Shown: piece by piece, positions 1-5,852 of the stretch
Position numbering within the stretch: position 1 is the stretch's first letter
Layout of the letters: each line of letters opens with the position of its first letter
From: an uncultured Bacteroidia bacterium
GTDB taxonomy: Bacteria; Bacteroidota; Bacteroidia; Bacteroidales; UBA932
DNA length: 41,026 bases
NCBI GenBank assembly: GCA_902785825.1
Contig: CACZZZ010000020.1
Span: 1-41,026, forward strand
Direction: 5' to 3'
Program-made: the position numbers and the translations under genes
Notes under the pieces: generated by a model
What the model saw: the letters and a program-made list of their open reading frames with translations, nothing else
Told to the model about the DNA's origin: nothing
The model's database searches: none

Positions 1-305
1 GGTTTCACGTCGACGTGCATACCATAGGCATGGCTGCAGATGGCGTGGATCATCTCCTCACCGACACCGGCTTCGCGCAGCAGCTCCGGGGCCTTGATGC
101 AATGCTCCTCGGGATACATCTCGAAGTCGATGTCGTGCAGGAGCCCCACCAATCCCCAGAAATCCTCCTCGTCGGCATAGCCCAGTTCCTTCGCATACCA
201 GCGCATCACCGCTTCCACCGTCAGGGCATGCCGGAGGTGGAACGGGTCCTTGTTGTATCTCTTCAGCAGTTCGATGGCTGCCCCCCTGGAAATATGATTC
301 TCCAT
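1..305 (-). CDS. HD-domain phosphohydrolase-like protein (3' part beyond window edge)
   Basis: The gene runs off the left edge; about 101 N-terminal residues are visible, starting at the ATG at 305 (MENHISRGAAIELL). An HD-type metal-binding arrangement is visible: a His in the FHLRHALTVEAVM stretch and the LLHDIDFE motif, followed by a further His in CSHAYG. This is the layout of small HD/HDIG hydrolases, which act on phosphorylated nucleotides or related phosphate compounds; the substrate cannot be told. It lies 41 bp downstream of the flavoprotein gene on the same strand and is probably co-transcribed with it. A purine-rich GAAAGAAGAAAG stretch precedes the ATG. The forward-strand open frame over the same bases has no family resemblance and is a shadow. 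Confidence 0.75.
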   Translation of the reverse strand, partial: MENHISRGAAIELLKRYNKDPFHLRHALTVEAVMRWYAKELGYADEEDFWGLVGLLHDIDFEMYPEEHCIKAPELLREAGVGEEMIHAICSHAYGMHVDVK

Positions 306-346
306 GTTCTTTCTTCTTTCAGTGACGCGTAGGTCGCAAAGGACGG

Positions 347-964
347 CTACCGGATGAAGTGCATAGGGGCCCACGGCTCATCACCGCGGCCGGGAGCGGG
401 CTTCCCGTCGGTCGCTTTCAGCAGCCAGGCCATATTGTGAGCCAACGCCCGCATGGTCTGAAGGCCTTCTTGATCAAGCGCCGCCTGACCTGGTTCACGT
501 CCATAGACGATGTTCCAATACTGTGAGCTTATTACCGGCATATTCATCATTTGGAACGGGAGGTTGAGCGTCTCAAAGGCCGCCGAAGCGCCTCCTCTTC
601 GGCATACGGCCACAGCGGCGGCAGGCTTTCCGGCAATATTCCCGCCGTTGGAATAGAAGGAACGCTGAATGATGGATAAGAGCGCGCCATTGGGCTGCCC
701 GTAATATACAGGTGAGCCTACGATGAGGGCATCCGCGGAAGCGTATTTAGCGCTTATCTCGTTGCAGATATCGTCATTGAAAACGCATGCGCCGGGTTTG
801 TTGCCGCACTGGTTACAGGCTATGCAACCTCTTACAGGCTTGTTACCGATCCATACAGTCTCGATGTCGATGCCATCCTCCCCAAGTGTTTTCGCGATTT
901 CAGCAAGAGCGATAGATGTGTTGCCCTTCTGACGTGGGCTTCCATTGATAATCAGTACTTTCAT
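347..964 (-). CDS. Iron-sulfur flavoprotein / NAD(P)H-dependent FMN reductase family
   Basis: 205 residues with the flavodoxin-like FMN_red fold. The N-terminal strand MKVLIINGSPRQKGNTS (residues 1-17) is the FMN phosphate-binding loop. Cysteines 47, 50, 53 and 60 (CIACNQC, then Cys after six residues) form the compact C-x2-C-x2-C-x4-7-C cluster site of iron-sulfur flavoproteins, so an Fe-S cluster next to FMN is likely. SPVYYGQPNG (about 100-109) is the second flavin loop. Such proteins carry out two-electron transfer in the cytoplasm of anaerobes, with physiological partners mostly unknown. It starts 5 bp after the lipoprotein stop, so the two are probably one transcript. Confidence 0.85.
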   Translation of the reverse strand: MKVLIINGSPRQKGNTSIALAEIAKTLGEDGIDIETVWIGNKPVRGCIACNQCGNKPGACVFNDDICNEISAKYASADALIVGSPVYYGQPNGALLSIIQRSFYSNGGNIAGKPAAAVAVCRRGGASAAFETLNLPFQMMNMPVISSQYWNIVYGREPGQAALDQEGLQTMRALAHNMAWLLKATDGKPAPGRGDEPWAPMHFIR

Positions 965-969
965 ATAAT

Positions 970-1488
970 CTATTTTTTTCTTCTGTTAAACTCCCAAGTG
1001 TCAGTGTGGCCGTCAGGGTAGGTGTAACTCCAAGTCAGACCATCGCGCGTCAGTCCGGCCAGGTGGAACTTTGTCTCCCTGTCGATGCCACCGCTTACAC
1101 TTCCGATTATCCGGGATGCCAATTCCGGCTGATCAGCACAACCATCCACTTCAGATTCAATTAGTTCCATCCTGAAGTTCTCCTTTTGACCCGAAAAATA
1201 GAAATCCTCCCCTTCTACCCTCCAGCGACTGGGGCTGATGTAATTGAACACCCACTTGATCGTGCCCCCGGAGTTCAAGTTCACTGTGTAAACCTGTCTG
1301 GCGGAATCCAGAGCGGTACCGTCATTGAAGAAATCCATCGTCCCTGTCTCATGGACATCGATATGCCCCTCGGCGATGTCGTAATTCCACCCGTGCTCAT
1401 AAACGTAATTGCCCTCGACCCGTGGCGCCCTATGGCAGGAACCAATGACGAGAGCCAAAAAAATCATGGCGATGAATATCTTTCGCAT
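970..1488 (-). CDS. Hypothetical lipoprotein, lipocalin-like size and composition
   Basis: 172 residues. The N-terminus has Arg-Lys, a hydrophobic stretch and a lipobox LVIGSC (Cys 18), so it is an SPII lipoprotein. The rest is rich in beta-prone and aromatic residues, with repeated W/Y-rich strands such as TIKWVFNYISPSRWRVEG and LTWSYTYPDGHTDTWEF, which resembles small lipocalin-like beta-barrel lipoproteins of Bacteroidetes. I do not recognise a named family. It has its own -7 box (1515-1522) and leads the small leftward operon with the flavoprotein. Confidence 0.7.
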   Translation of the reverse strand: MRKIFIAMIFLALVIGSCHRAPRVEGNYVYEHGWNYDIAEGHIDVHETGTMDFFNDGTALDSARQVYTVNLNSGGTIKWVFNYISPSRWRVEGEDFYFSGQKENFRMELIESEVDGCADQPELASRIIGSVSGGIDRETKFHLAGLTRDGLTWSYTYPDGHTDTWEFNRRKK

Positions 1489-1514
1489 ATCTATATATCT
1501 CTAAAGGCTTTTCG

Positions 1515-1522
1515 CAAACTTA
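1515..1522 (-). promoter_or_regulatory. Bacteroidetes -7 box (TAAGTTTG) for the lipoprotein operon
   Basis: On the minus strand the sequence is TAAGTTTG, a perfect TAnnTTTG match, 27 bp before the ATG at 1488. A clear TTTG -33 box is not evident. Confidence 0.5.
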
Positions 1523-1565
1523 CAGAAAATATCGTCATAATTTTCACATTTCACGTAAAACAAAG

Positions 1566-1573
1566 TATATTCG
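1566..1573 (+). promoter_or_regulatory. Possible -7 box (TATATTCG) of the broken gene
   Basis: TATATTCG (7 of 8 to TAnnTTTG) lies 25 bp before the ATG at 1598. It would face the leftward lipoprotein promoter, giving a divergent promoter region. Confidence 0.3.
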
Positions 1574-1597
1574 TAACACTACTCTCGACGGTAATAT

Positions 1598-1859
1598 ATG
1601 AAAAGAACATTATCATCTCTAGCTTTCCTGACCTTGGCGATTTCCGCTCTGACCGGTATTCCCGCGGCCTCGCAGGAGGTCAATCCTGATTCCTGGGCAG
1701 CCACGGACGCTCTGTCCTTGGACTCGGAACCGGAACATCCGTTGACTTTGAGTTCAAATGGAATGATAATATGACAAAGGAGGGAGACATCATGGACTTC
1801 TATGTCAGTGGCGACTCCGCTCCTTTCGGCAGATTCAATTATGTCTATACCGCAAATAA
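1598..1859 (+). pseudogene. Internally deleted, frameshifted relic of an exported (probably glycan-acting) protein
   Basis: An ATG at 1598 opens a signal peptide (MKRTLSSLAFLTLAISALTG) followed by NPDSWAATDAL. I recall that segment as the mature N-terminus of a large exported glycoside-hydrolase-like family of Bacteroides. The frame stops at 1774. In the +1 frame, from about 1690, the sequence continues as VDFEFKWNDNMTKEGDIMDF and then YVSGDSAPFGRFNYVY, which looks like the C-terminal end of the same kind of protein. Both ends are kept, the middle (hundreds of residues) is missing, and a frame change joins them. The 3' end overlaps the convergent alkD-like gene. The signal peptide and two-frame reading are seen directly; the family identity is from memory. 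Confidence 0.55.
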
Positions 1860-2548
1860 ACGGCCCGTTCTTCCTCGGGAAATCTTTCTATCGCATAACG
1901 AAGCGTTGTCCGAGGCATTGACTGAATATTCTCGCGAAGGAAATCCTCAAGGGAGGGTTTGTCTCTTTTTCCGGCCTCGCGCAGGAGCCATCCGACAGCC
2001 TTGTGGATGAGATCATGCGGGTGGCGCAATAAAATACGAGCTATGGCGAAAGTGTCTTCCAACTGCCCATGACGGATGAATGTCATAGTGCTGACGATGC
2101 CTATGCGCTGTTCCCAGAGAGTCTTACCGTCCCTCGCAAGGTCGTAGAGCAACGTCCTGTCTTTGTCAAGGAGCCAGACGCCCAACAAGGGATAGCAACT
2201 AAGATCCACGAGGTCCCAGTTATTTATGTAGGCCGTGTGGGAAAGATAGAAATCGACACAACGTTTCCTCAAGGCCTCGTCTTTTTTCACGTGGGAAAAT
2301 ATCTCCACCAAGGCGAGCAGGGCCGCAAGGCGGATCTCGTGATACTCACTGGCGACGCATTCTTCCAAATCCTCGAAAGATGTCTGTCGCCAAAGGCTTT
2401 TCACCACTCCCCTTGTCACAGGGACTTTAATACCCAGGAATTTGTCTCCTTCGCCATATTGACCGGGACCGGTCTTGAAAAACCTTGACAAGCCGGCGAC
2501 CTGCGTGGGATCAGCATGGGAAAGCATCTCTTTGTATAGCTCTGACAT
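1835..2548 (-). CDS. AlkD-type DNA alkylation repair protein (HEAT-like DNA glycosylase)
   Basis: 237 residues, the usual length for AlkD. The protein is all-helical with HEAT-like repeats. It retains the active-site set of the family: Trp111 and Asp115 in NNWDLVDLS and Arg148 in LWEQRIGIV, matching the W/D/R trio known from Bacillus cereus AlkD. It should excise positively charged alkylated bases (N3-methyladenine, N7-methylguanine) from DNA without base flipping. It is a single gene read leftward from its own promoter (2569-2576). Its 3' end runs into the relic at 1598-1859. Confidence 0.88.
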   Translation of the reverse strand: MSELYKEMLSHADPTQVAGLSRFFKTGPGQYGEGDKFLGIKVPVTRGVVKSLWRQTSFEDLEECVASEYHEIRLAALLALVEIFSHVKKDEALRKRCVDFYLSHTAYINNWDLVDLSCYPLLGVWLLDKDRTLLYDLARDGKTLWEQRIGIVSTMTFIRHGQLEDTFAIARILLRHPHDLIHKAVGWLLREAGKRDKPSLEDFLRENIQSMPRTTLRYAIERFPEEERAVYLRYRHN

Positions 2549-2568
2549 ATATTCTCTTTTGAATTTAC

Positions 2569-2576
2569 CAAAAATA
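2569..2576 (-). promoter_or_regulatory. -7 box (TATTTTTG) of the alkD-like gene
   Basis: The minus strand reads TATTTTTG, a perfect TAnnTTTG match, 21 bp before the ATG at 2548. Confidence 0.5.
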
Positions 2577-2616
2577 CGAATTAGAATTGAGATAATGCCT
2601 ATCCGTAAAAAATAAC

Positions 2617-2624
2617 TATATTTG
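2617..2624 (+). promoter_or_regulatory. -7 box (TATATTTG) pointing into the insertion sequence
   Basis: TATATTTG is a perfect TAnnTTTG match facing right. The nearest rightward gene beyond the IS is the M49-like gene at 4229, so this may be that gene's original promoter, now about 1.6 kb away because of the IS. Confidence 0.35.
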
Positions 2625-2632
2625 TCATTTCC

Positions 2633-2773
2633 TGATTTAGGTTGACTCCGATTGGAGTCATTCCCTGATAGAAGTTGACTCTGGTTTAACTTATAACTGA
2701 TAGCTATTGACTCGTAGTCGTTATCACTGATTTTAGTTGTCTCTCCAGGTCTTATCCCGTTCAGGGGTTGACT
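2633..2773. repeat. Array of about five degenerate 30-33 bp repeats at the left end of the IS
   Basis: The core TGAT-N4/5-GTTGACTC recurs with GTTGACT-like cores starting at 2641, 2674, 2706 (ATTGACT), 2736 (GTTGTCT) and 2767, a spacing of 33, 32, 30 and 31 bp. The same core occurs once, inverted, at the right end of the element (4180-4186). These are therefore probably transposase-binding or end-like repeats, present in several copies on one side only. The last copy overlaps the stop codon of OrfB. Confidence 0.6.
2661..2681 (+). repeat. Left terminal inverted repeat of the IS
   Basis: Pairs with 4178-4198 at 19 of 21 positions. The IS3-type tip 5'-TGA begins at 2666. Confidence 0.65.
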
Positions 2774-2805
2774 GGAGGCCGTAGGCCGGAAGGAGACCCC
2801 TGAAC
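2759..2805 (-). terminator. Hairpin at the 3' end of the transposase gene
   Basis: GTTCAGGGGT (2759-2768) pairs perfectly with ACCCCTGAAC (2796-2805); the 27-nt loop contains a smaller GGCC-GTA-GGCC hairpin. It spans the OrfB stop codon. No clear U-run follows, so it may be a terminator, a protective hairpin against read-in from outside, or part of the end-repeat system. Confidence 0.4.
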
Positions 2806-3789
2806 GACAGGCAAAAGTAAAGTTTTTTCAGGGATTTCCAAGGCGGCCTGCTTGGTGCGGATAGCATTCTCCCTGTAGCTTACCCATAGTTTTGTGAGTT
2901 CACCCTCGCAGAGGGCAGCTTCTGCCGGGGTTTTCATGTTGATGCTCATATGCGGCCTCTCTTTGTTGTAGAAGTCAACGGCCCGGGCTACGGCAGCCTT
3001 GACCTCTTCGATGTTCGTGAACCGCATTCCTTTCAAAAGTTCGTTCTTCATCGTGTTGTTGATCCTTTCCGCCTGTGCGTTATCCTTGGGGTCACCGGTC
3101 TCGGTCATGCTGATGCGTATGCCGTGTTCTTGAAGAAGCCGGACATACTCGGAGCTGGCATACTGGCAGCCCCTGTCTGAGTGATGGATAAGGTTGATGT
3201 TCGTCATCCCCTCAATACGCTTGAGAGCCATCCTAAGCGCTTCGATGGGGTAAGTCGTCTCAAGTGTCGGACCGACGCTCCAGCCGATGATTTCCTCGGT
3301 ATAGGCATCCAAGATGAGCGACAGGTAACAGAAGATGTATGTGTATTCATCAAGCCATATCGTGATGTATGTGATGTCACTAACCCATAGTTGCTTGGGC
3401 GCCTTCGGGATGTAGTCCTTGATGATATTCGGGAAAGTGGGAAGCCCGTGCGTGGAGTCCGTCGTGCGGGGCTTTCTGACTTTCAGACGCACCTTGAGGC
3501 CATAATCGTTGATGATATCTACAAACTGGTCTCGTCCTATGAGATCATTCCCTTGGAAGTCTCGCTGGTACATGTACCAGAGTTTGACTCCGCCGATACC
3601 GGGATCTTTCTCACGGATATCCCTGATGAACTGCAGCGCAAAGGCACGCTGGGCAGCCCTGCGCAACGCCACATTCTCATCCCGTTGATAATATGCCTGC
3701 TTTGACACGCCAAACAGCTTGCAAAGTTCCAGGACCTGATAGGTCTTGGCATCCTTCGCATGCAGGGTCTCTACCGTTTGGCGCCAGCT
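2761..3789 (-). CDS. IS3-family transposase OrfB (DDE integrase core), read by -1 frameshift
   Basis: 342 residues in the -1 frame relative to OrfA, beginning at the slip site (SWRQTVETLHAKDAK). The HTH_21-like segment is followed by the rve core with the three catalytic acids: Asp in QLWVSDITYI, Asp in LIHHSDRGCQYAS and Glu in NAQAERINNTMKNE, spaced as in IS3/IS150 transposases. There is no ATG near the beginning of the frame and a TGA lies just upstream of the slip site, so the functional protein is the OrfAB fusion of about 466 residues. A GTG at 3708 is a possible internal start. The last codons lie inside the end-repeat array and hairpin. Confidence 0.85.
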   Translation of the reverse strand, partial: SWRQTVETLHAKDAKTYQVLELCKLFGVSKQAYYQRDENVALRRAAQRAFALQFIRDIREKDPGIGGVKLWYMYQRDFQGNDLIGRDQFVDIINDYGLKVRLKVRKPRTTDSTHGLPTFPNIIKDYIPKAPKQLWVSDITYITIWLDEYTYIFCYLSLILDAYTEEIIGWSVGPTLETTYPIEALRMALKRIEGMTNINLIHHSDRGCQYASSEYVRLLQEHGIRISMTETGDPKDNAQAERINNTMKNELLKGMRFTNIEEVKAAVARAVDFYNKERPHMSINMKTPAEAALCEGELTKLWVSYRENAIRTKQAALEIPEKTLLLPVVQGSPSGLRPPVNP

Positions 3790-4160
3790 TTTTTTCTGAT
3801 GGGAACCTTGAACATGTCCTCGGCGATGTCAATCATCGTATCGTAGGCATCGGCACGGAGTTTCTCCTTACGGAGTTCCTCCTTTACCCTTGCCAGTTCG
3901 GCCTGCAAGGCTTTCACATCATCAGGAAGTTCCTGGCGCTGCTCCGGTTCAACTATTACCGGCCTTGGCTTCACTACTCTCTTTCCCATTATCGGAACTT
4001 CTGGATTATCCCCTGCAAAGTTAGCAATCCATCGTTCTATTGTATGCTTTGATAATGGGAAAATTTTGGTCAGACGTCTAACTGAGTAGCCGTTCTGGAG
4101 ACGAGCCTCTATGACCTTATCATAGTACTGCTCCTTCTTCTGTGTTTGATAAATAAACAT
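3771..4160 (-). CDS. IS3-family OrfA (helix-turn-helix, DNA-binding part of transposase)
   Basis: 129 residues from the ATG at 4160 (MFIYQTQKKEQYYDKVIEAR). The HTH lies at about residues 20-48 (NGYSVRRLTKIFPLSKHTIE). A charged coiled-coil/leucine-zipper stretch follows (DDVKALQAELARVKEELRKE), as is typical of IS3 OrfA dimerisation. A TTG 24 bp upstream could extend it by eight residues. The AAAAAAA slip run lies five codons before its stop, and OrfB begins in the -1 frame. Alone, OrfA normally acts as a regulator of transposition. Confidence 0.82.
   Translation of the reverse strand: MFIYQTQKKEQYYDKVIEARLQNGYSVRRLTKIFPLSKHTIERWIANFAGDNPEVPIMGKRVVKPRPVIVEPEQRQELPDDVKALQAELARVKEELRKEKLRADAYDTMIDIAEDMFKVPIRKKAGAKR
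3789..3795 (-). other. Programmed -1 frameshift slippery site (A7)
   Basis: On the minus strand the heptamer A-AAA-AAA sits in OrfA frame as AG(A AAA AAA) GCT. A one-base slip back re-reads the last A and continues AGC TGG CGC CAA, which is exactly the open OrfB frame. This is the standard IS3-type arrangement. Confidence 0.75.
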
Positions 4161-4177
4161 TGTTTCTCGCTTGTTGC

Positions 4178-4198
4178 GAGTCAACTTTTTTCAGGGAA
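4178..4198 (-). repeat. Right terminal inverted repeat of the IS
   Basis: Reads GAGTCAACTTTTTTCAGGGA plus A on the plus strand and matches 2661-2681 inverted at 19 of 21 positions. There is only one copy on this side. Confidence 0.65.
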
Positions 4199-4228
4199 AG
4201 ACAATTCGCGCCACAAATTGATTTCAAA

Positions 4229-5827
4229 ATGAGGAATATATCCTTTGTATTAGCGATTCTTGCCTTATTTGCCGTCTCATGTTCCAAGAAACATTCCGAT
4301 GCTGGCAAGCTCGTGGAGAACTATGCCCTCGTGACCATCCCCGCGCCCGATCTGAGCGGGATCACCGACAACGGGAAAGAGGTTCTGAAACTCTACCGGA
4401 TGGCCGCGGATGAGGTGGACAAAATCTATTGGCAGCAGTATTTCGGTGATGGAGAGGCATTTCTGAATTCTCTAACCAATCCCGCGGAAAAGCTTTATGC
4501 CGGAATCAATTACGGTCCATGGGACCGCATTGACGGCAAACCTTTCCTTCCAGGCTATGGCGTCAAGCCCGCTGGAGCTTGCTTCTACCCGTCAGACATG
4601 ACCAAGGAGGAGTTCGGCGCCTGGAACAACCCGGACAAAAAAAGCCCCTACACCCTTGTGCGGCGCTCCGCCAACGGCGGTCTTGAGACTGTCTGGTATC
4701 ACGACGCTTACTCCAAGAATATCAGCAAGATAGAGGAATACCTCAATCGGGCCGCTGATGTCACAATCAAGGAGAGCGTCCGGAATTATCTCCTCCACAT
4801 GATCGAGGGTCTCAAGACTGATAATTATTATGAGAGCAACAAGGCTTGGCTTGAGATGAAGGACAGCAAGATGGACCTTGTGATCGGCCCCATCGAGGCC
4901 GTTGACGATGCCATCTACGGTACAAAGGCCTCCTACGGAGCGTATGTTCTACTTAAGAATCTCCAGCGCACCGAGGAGCTTAACGCCCTGTCTGCCAAGA
5001 TGCCCGAGCTTCAGGAAATGCTACCTGGCGATCCCGCCAACCACGATTTCGTTCCCGGGTCGGAGTCCGACATTTTCTCCTGCAACGTTCTCTACTGCAG
5101 CGGCTACACCAATGCCGGATTCAAGGTCATCGGCATCAACTTCCCCTATGACGCGAAGGTTCAGGAGGAACTTGGTTCCAGAACGATTATTTTCGACAAT
5201 ATCATCCGCGAGAAGTTCAACCGCACAGTCCACCCTGTCGGAAAGGCTCTGCTTGAGGATATCTATCAGCCCCATGTTGACGCCAGCGCATTCTATTGGA
5301 CAATCGTGTTCCGCGAGATCGCGAAGGGTCTGGGTGTGAAAGAGACTATCAATGGCAAGGGATCTGTCGCCGAAGCTCTCGCCGACGAGGCCCTGGTCGT
5401 TGAGAAAGCCAAATCCAATGTGCTCGGCGCTTGGCTTTGCGCCAAGGAAGCCGAGTCCTACCAGATCTCAGCCCTCTTCCAGAAAGAAGACGTGCTCACG
5501 ACTTTTGTCACCAACACCATCCGCTCCACCCGGTTCGGCGCGGCTGACCCGACTGGTATCGCCAATATCATAGTTTACAACTATTTGCTTGAAAGCAAGT
5601 CTATCACATGGAATCCTTCCGGCCGTTATAGCATTGACTTCGAGAAGACATGGAAAGCCCTTGAGACCATCGGAGCGGAAATCCTCCGCATCCAGGCTCA
5701 CGGCGACATCGACTCCGCGCGTGCCTGGATAACCAAGTACGGCATCGCGGGCCCCGAGAGCCTCTCTGACAAGCGAGTGCTGGAAAGCGCGAGCATTCCT
5801 GTCGATATCAGGTTTGACTATGAATAA
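4229..5827 (+). CDS. M49 (DPP III-like) lipoprotein with all zinc ligands replaced: predicted pseudopeptidase
   Basis: 532 residues from the ATG at 4229, chosen because it opens a signal peptide with lipobox FAVSC; an upstream in-frame start at 4160 lies inside the IS. The overall sequence resembles Bacteroidetes M49-like zinc hydrolases (for example the YGPWDRI region and the GLGVKETINGKG segment after the motif). Active homologues carry HExxH or HExxGH followed by EExxAD/E. Here the first site reads FREIAKGLG (Arg362, Glu363, Lys366) and the second EKAKSN (392-397), so both His ligands and the ligand Glu are lost. It is therefore probably a non-catalytic binding protein, or a decaying gene, although the frame is clean. 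The permease gene begins 25 bp downstream and is probably co-transcribed. The IS ends only 30 bp upstream. Confidence 0.7.
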   Translation: MRNISFVLAILALFAVSCSKKHSDAGKLVENYALVTIPAPDLSGITDNGKEVLKLYRMAADEVDKIYWQQYFGDGEAFLNSLTNPAEKLYAGINYGPWDRIDGKPFLPGYGVKPAGACFYPSDMTKEEFGAWNNPDKKSPYTLVRRSANGGLETVWYHDAYSKNISKIEEYLNRAADVTIKESVRNYLLHMIEGLKTDNYYESNKAWLEMKDSKMDLVIGPIEAVDDAIYGTKASYGAYVLLKNLQRTEELNALSAKMPELQEMLPGDPANHDFVPGSESDIFSCNVLYCSGYTNAGFKVIGINFPYDAKVQEELGSRTIIFDNIIREKFNRTVHPVGKALLEDIYQPHVDASAFYWTIVFREIAKGLGVKETINGKGSVAEALADEALVVEKAKSNVLGAWLCAKEAESYQISALFQKEDVLTTFVTNTIRSTRFGAADPTGIANIIVYNYLLESKSITWNPSGRYSIDFEKTWKALETIGAEILRIQAHGDIDSARAWITKYGIAGPESLSDKRVLESASIPVDIRFDYE

Positions 5828-5852
5828 TCCTTTAACGAGATAGTAACTACAG

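Larger units (their letters stand above)
2661..4198 (-). mobile_element. IS3-family insertion sequence (about 1.53 kb)
   Basis: It has a two-frame transposase (OrfA with an HTH, OrfB with a DDE integrase core), a -1 slippery A7 run and terminal inverted repeats ending in TGA...TCA (2666 to 4193, with the match extending five bases outward on each side). These are IS3-family hallmarks. Both frames are intact, so it could be active. I could not find a convincing 3-5 bp target duplication for any choice of left end, which hints at a rearranged left flank. It sits between the alkD-like promoter region and the M49-like gene. Confidence 0.85.

Noticed and set aside
15..332. Forward open frame over the first 300 bases
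   Set aside because: The minus strand gives a clear HD-domain protein start; the forward frame has no family resemblance.
2633..2773. Possible CRISPR array because of regular 30-33 bp spacing
   Set aside because: The repeats are degenerate, the core is short, there are no cas genes, and the same core is the IS terminal repeat.
2656..4203. Target-site duplication flanking the IS
   Set aside because: I compared 3-5 bp flanks for several left tips (2633, 2661, 2666, 2698, 2728) with the right flank and found no direct repeat.
4160..4228. Upstream in-frame start for the M49-like gene
   Set aside because: The extension lies within the IS end and would bury the lipoprotein signal peptide that begins at 4229.
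4229..5827. Annotation as an active dipeptidyl-peptidase III
   Set aside because: The metal-binding His and Glu residues are replaced at every expected position.
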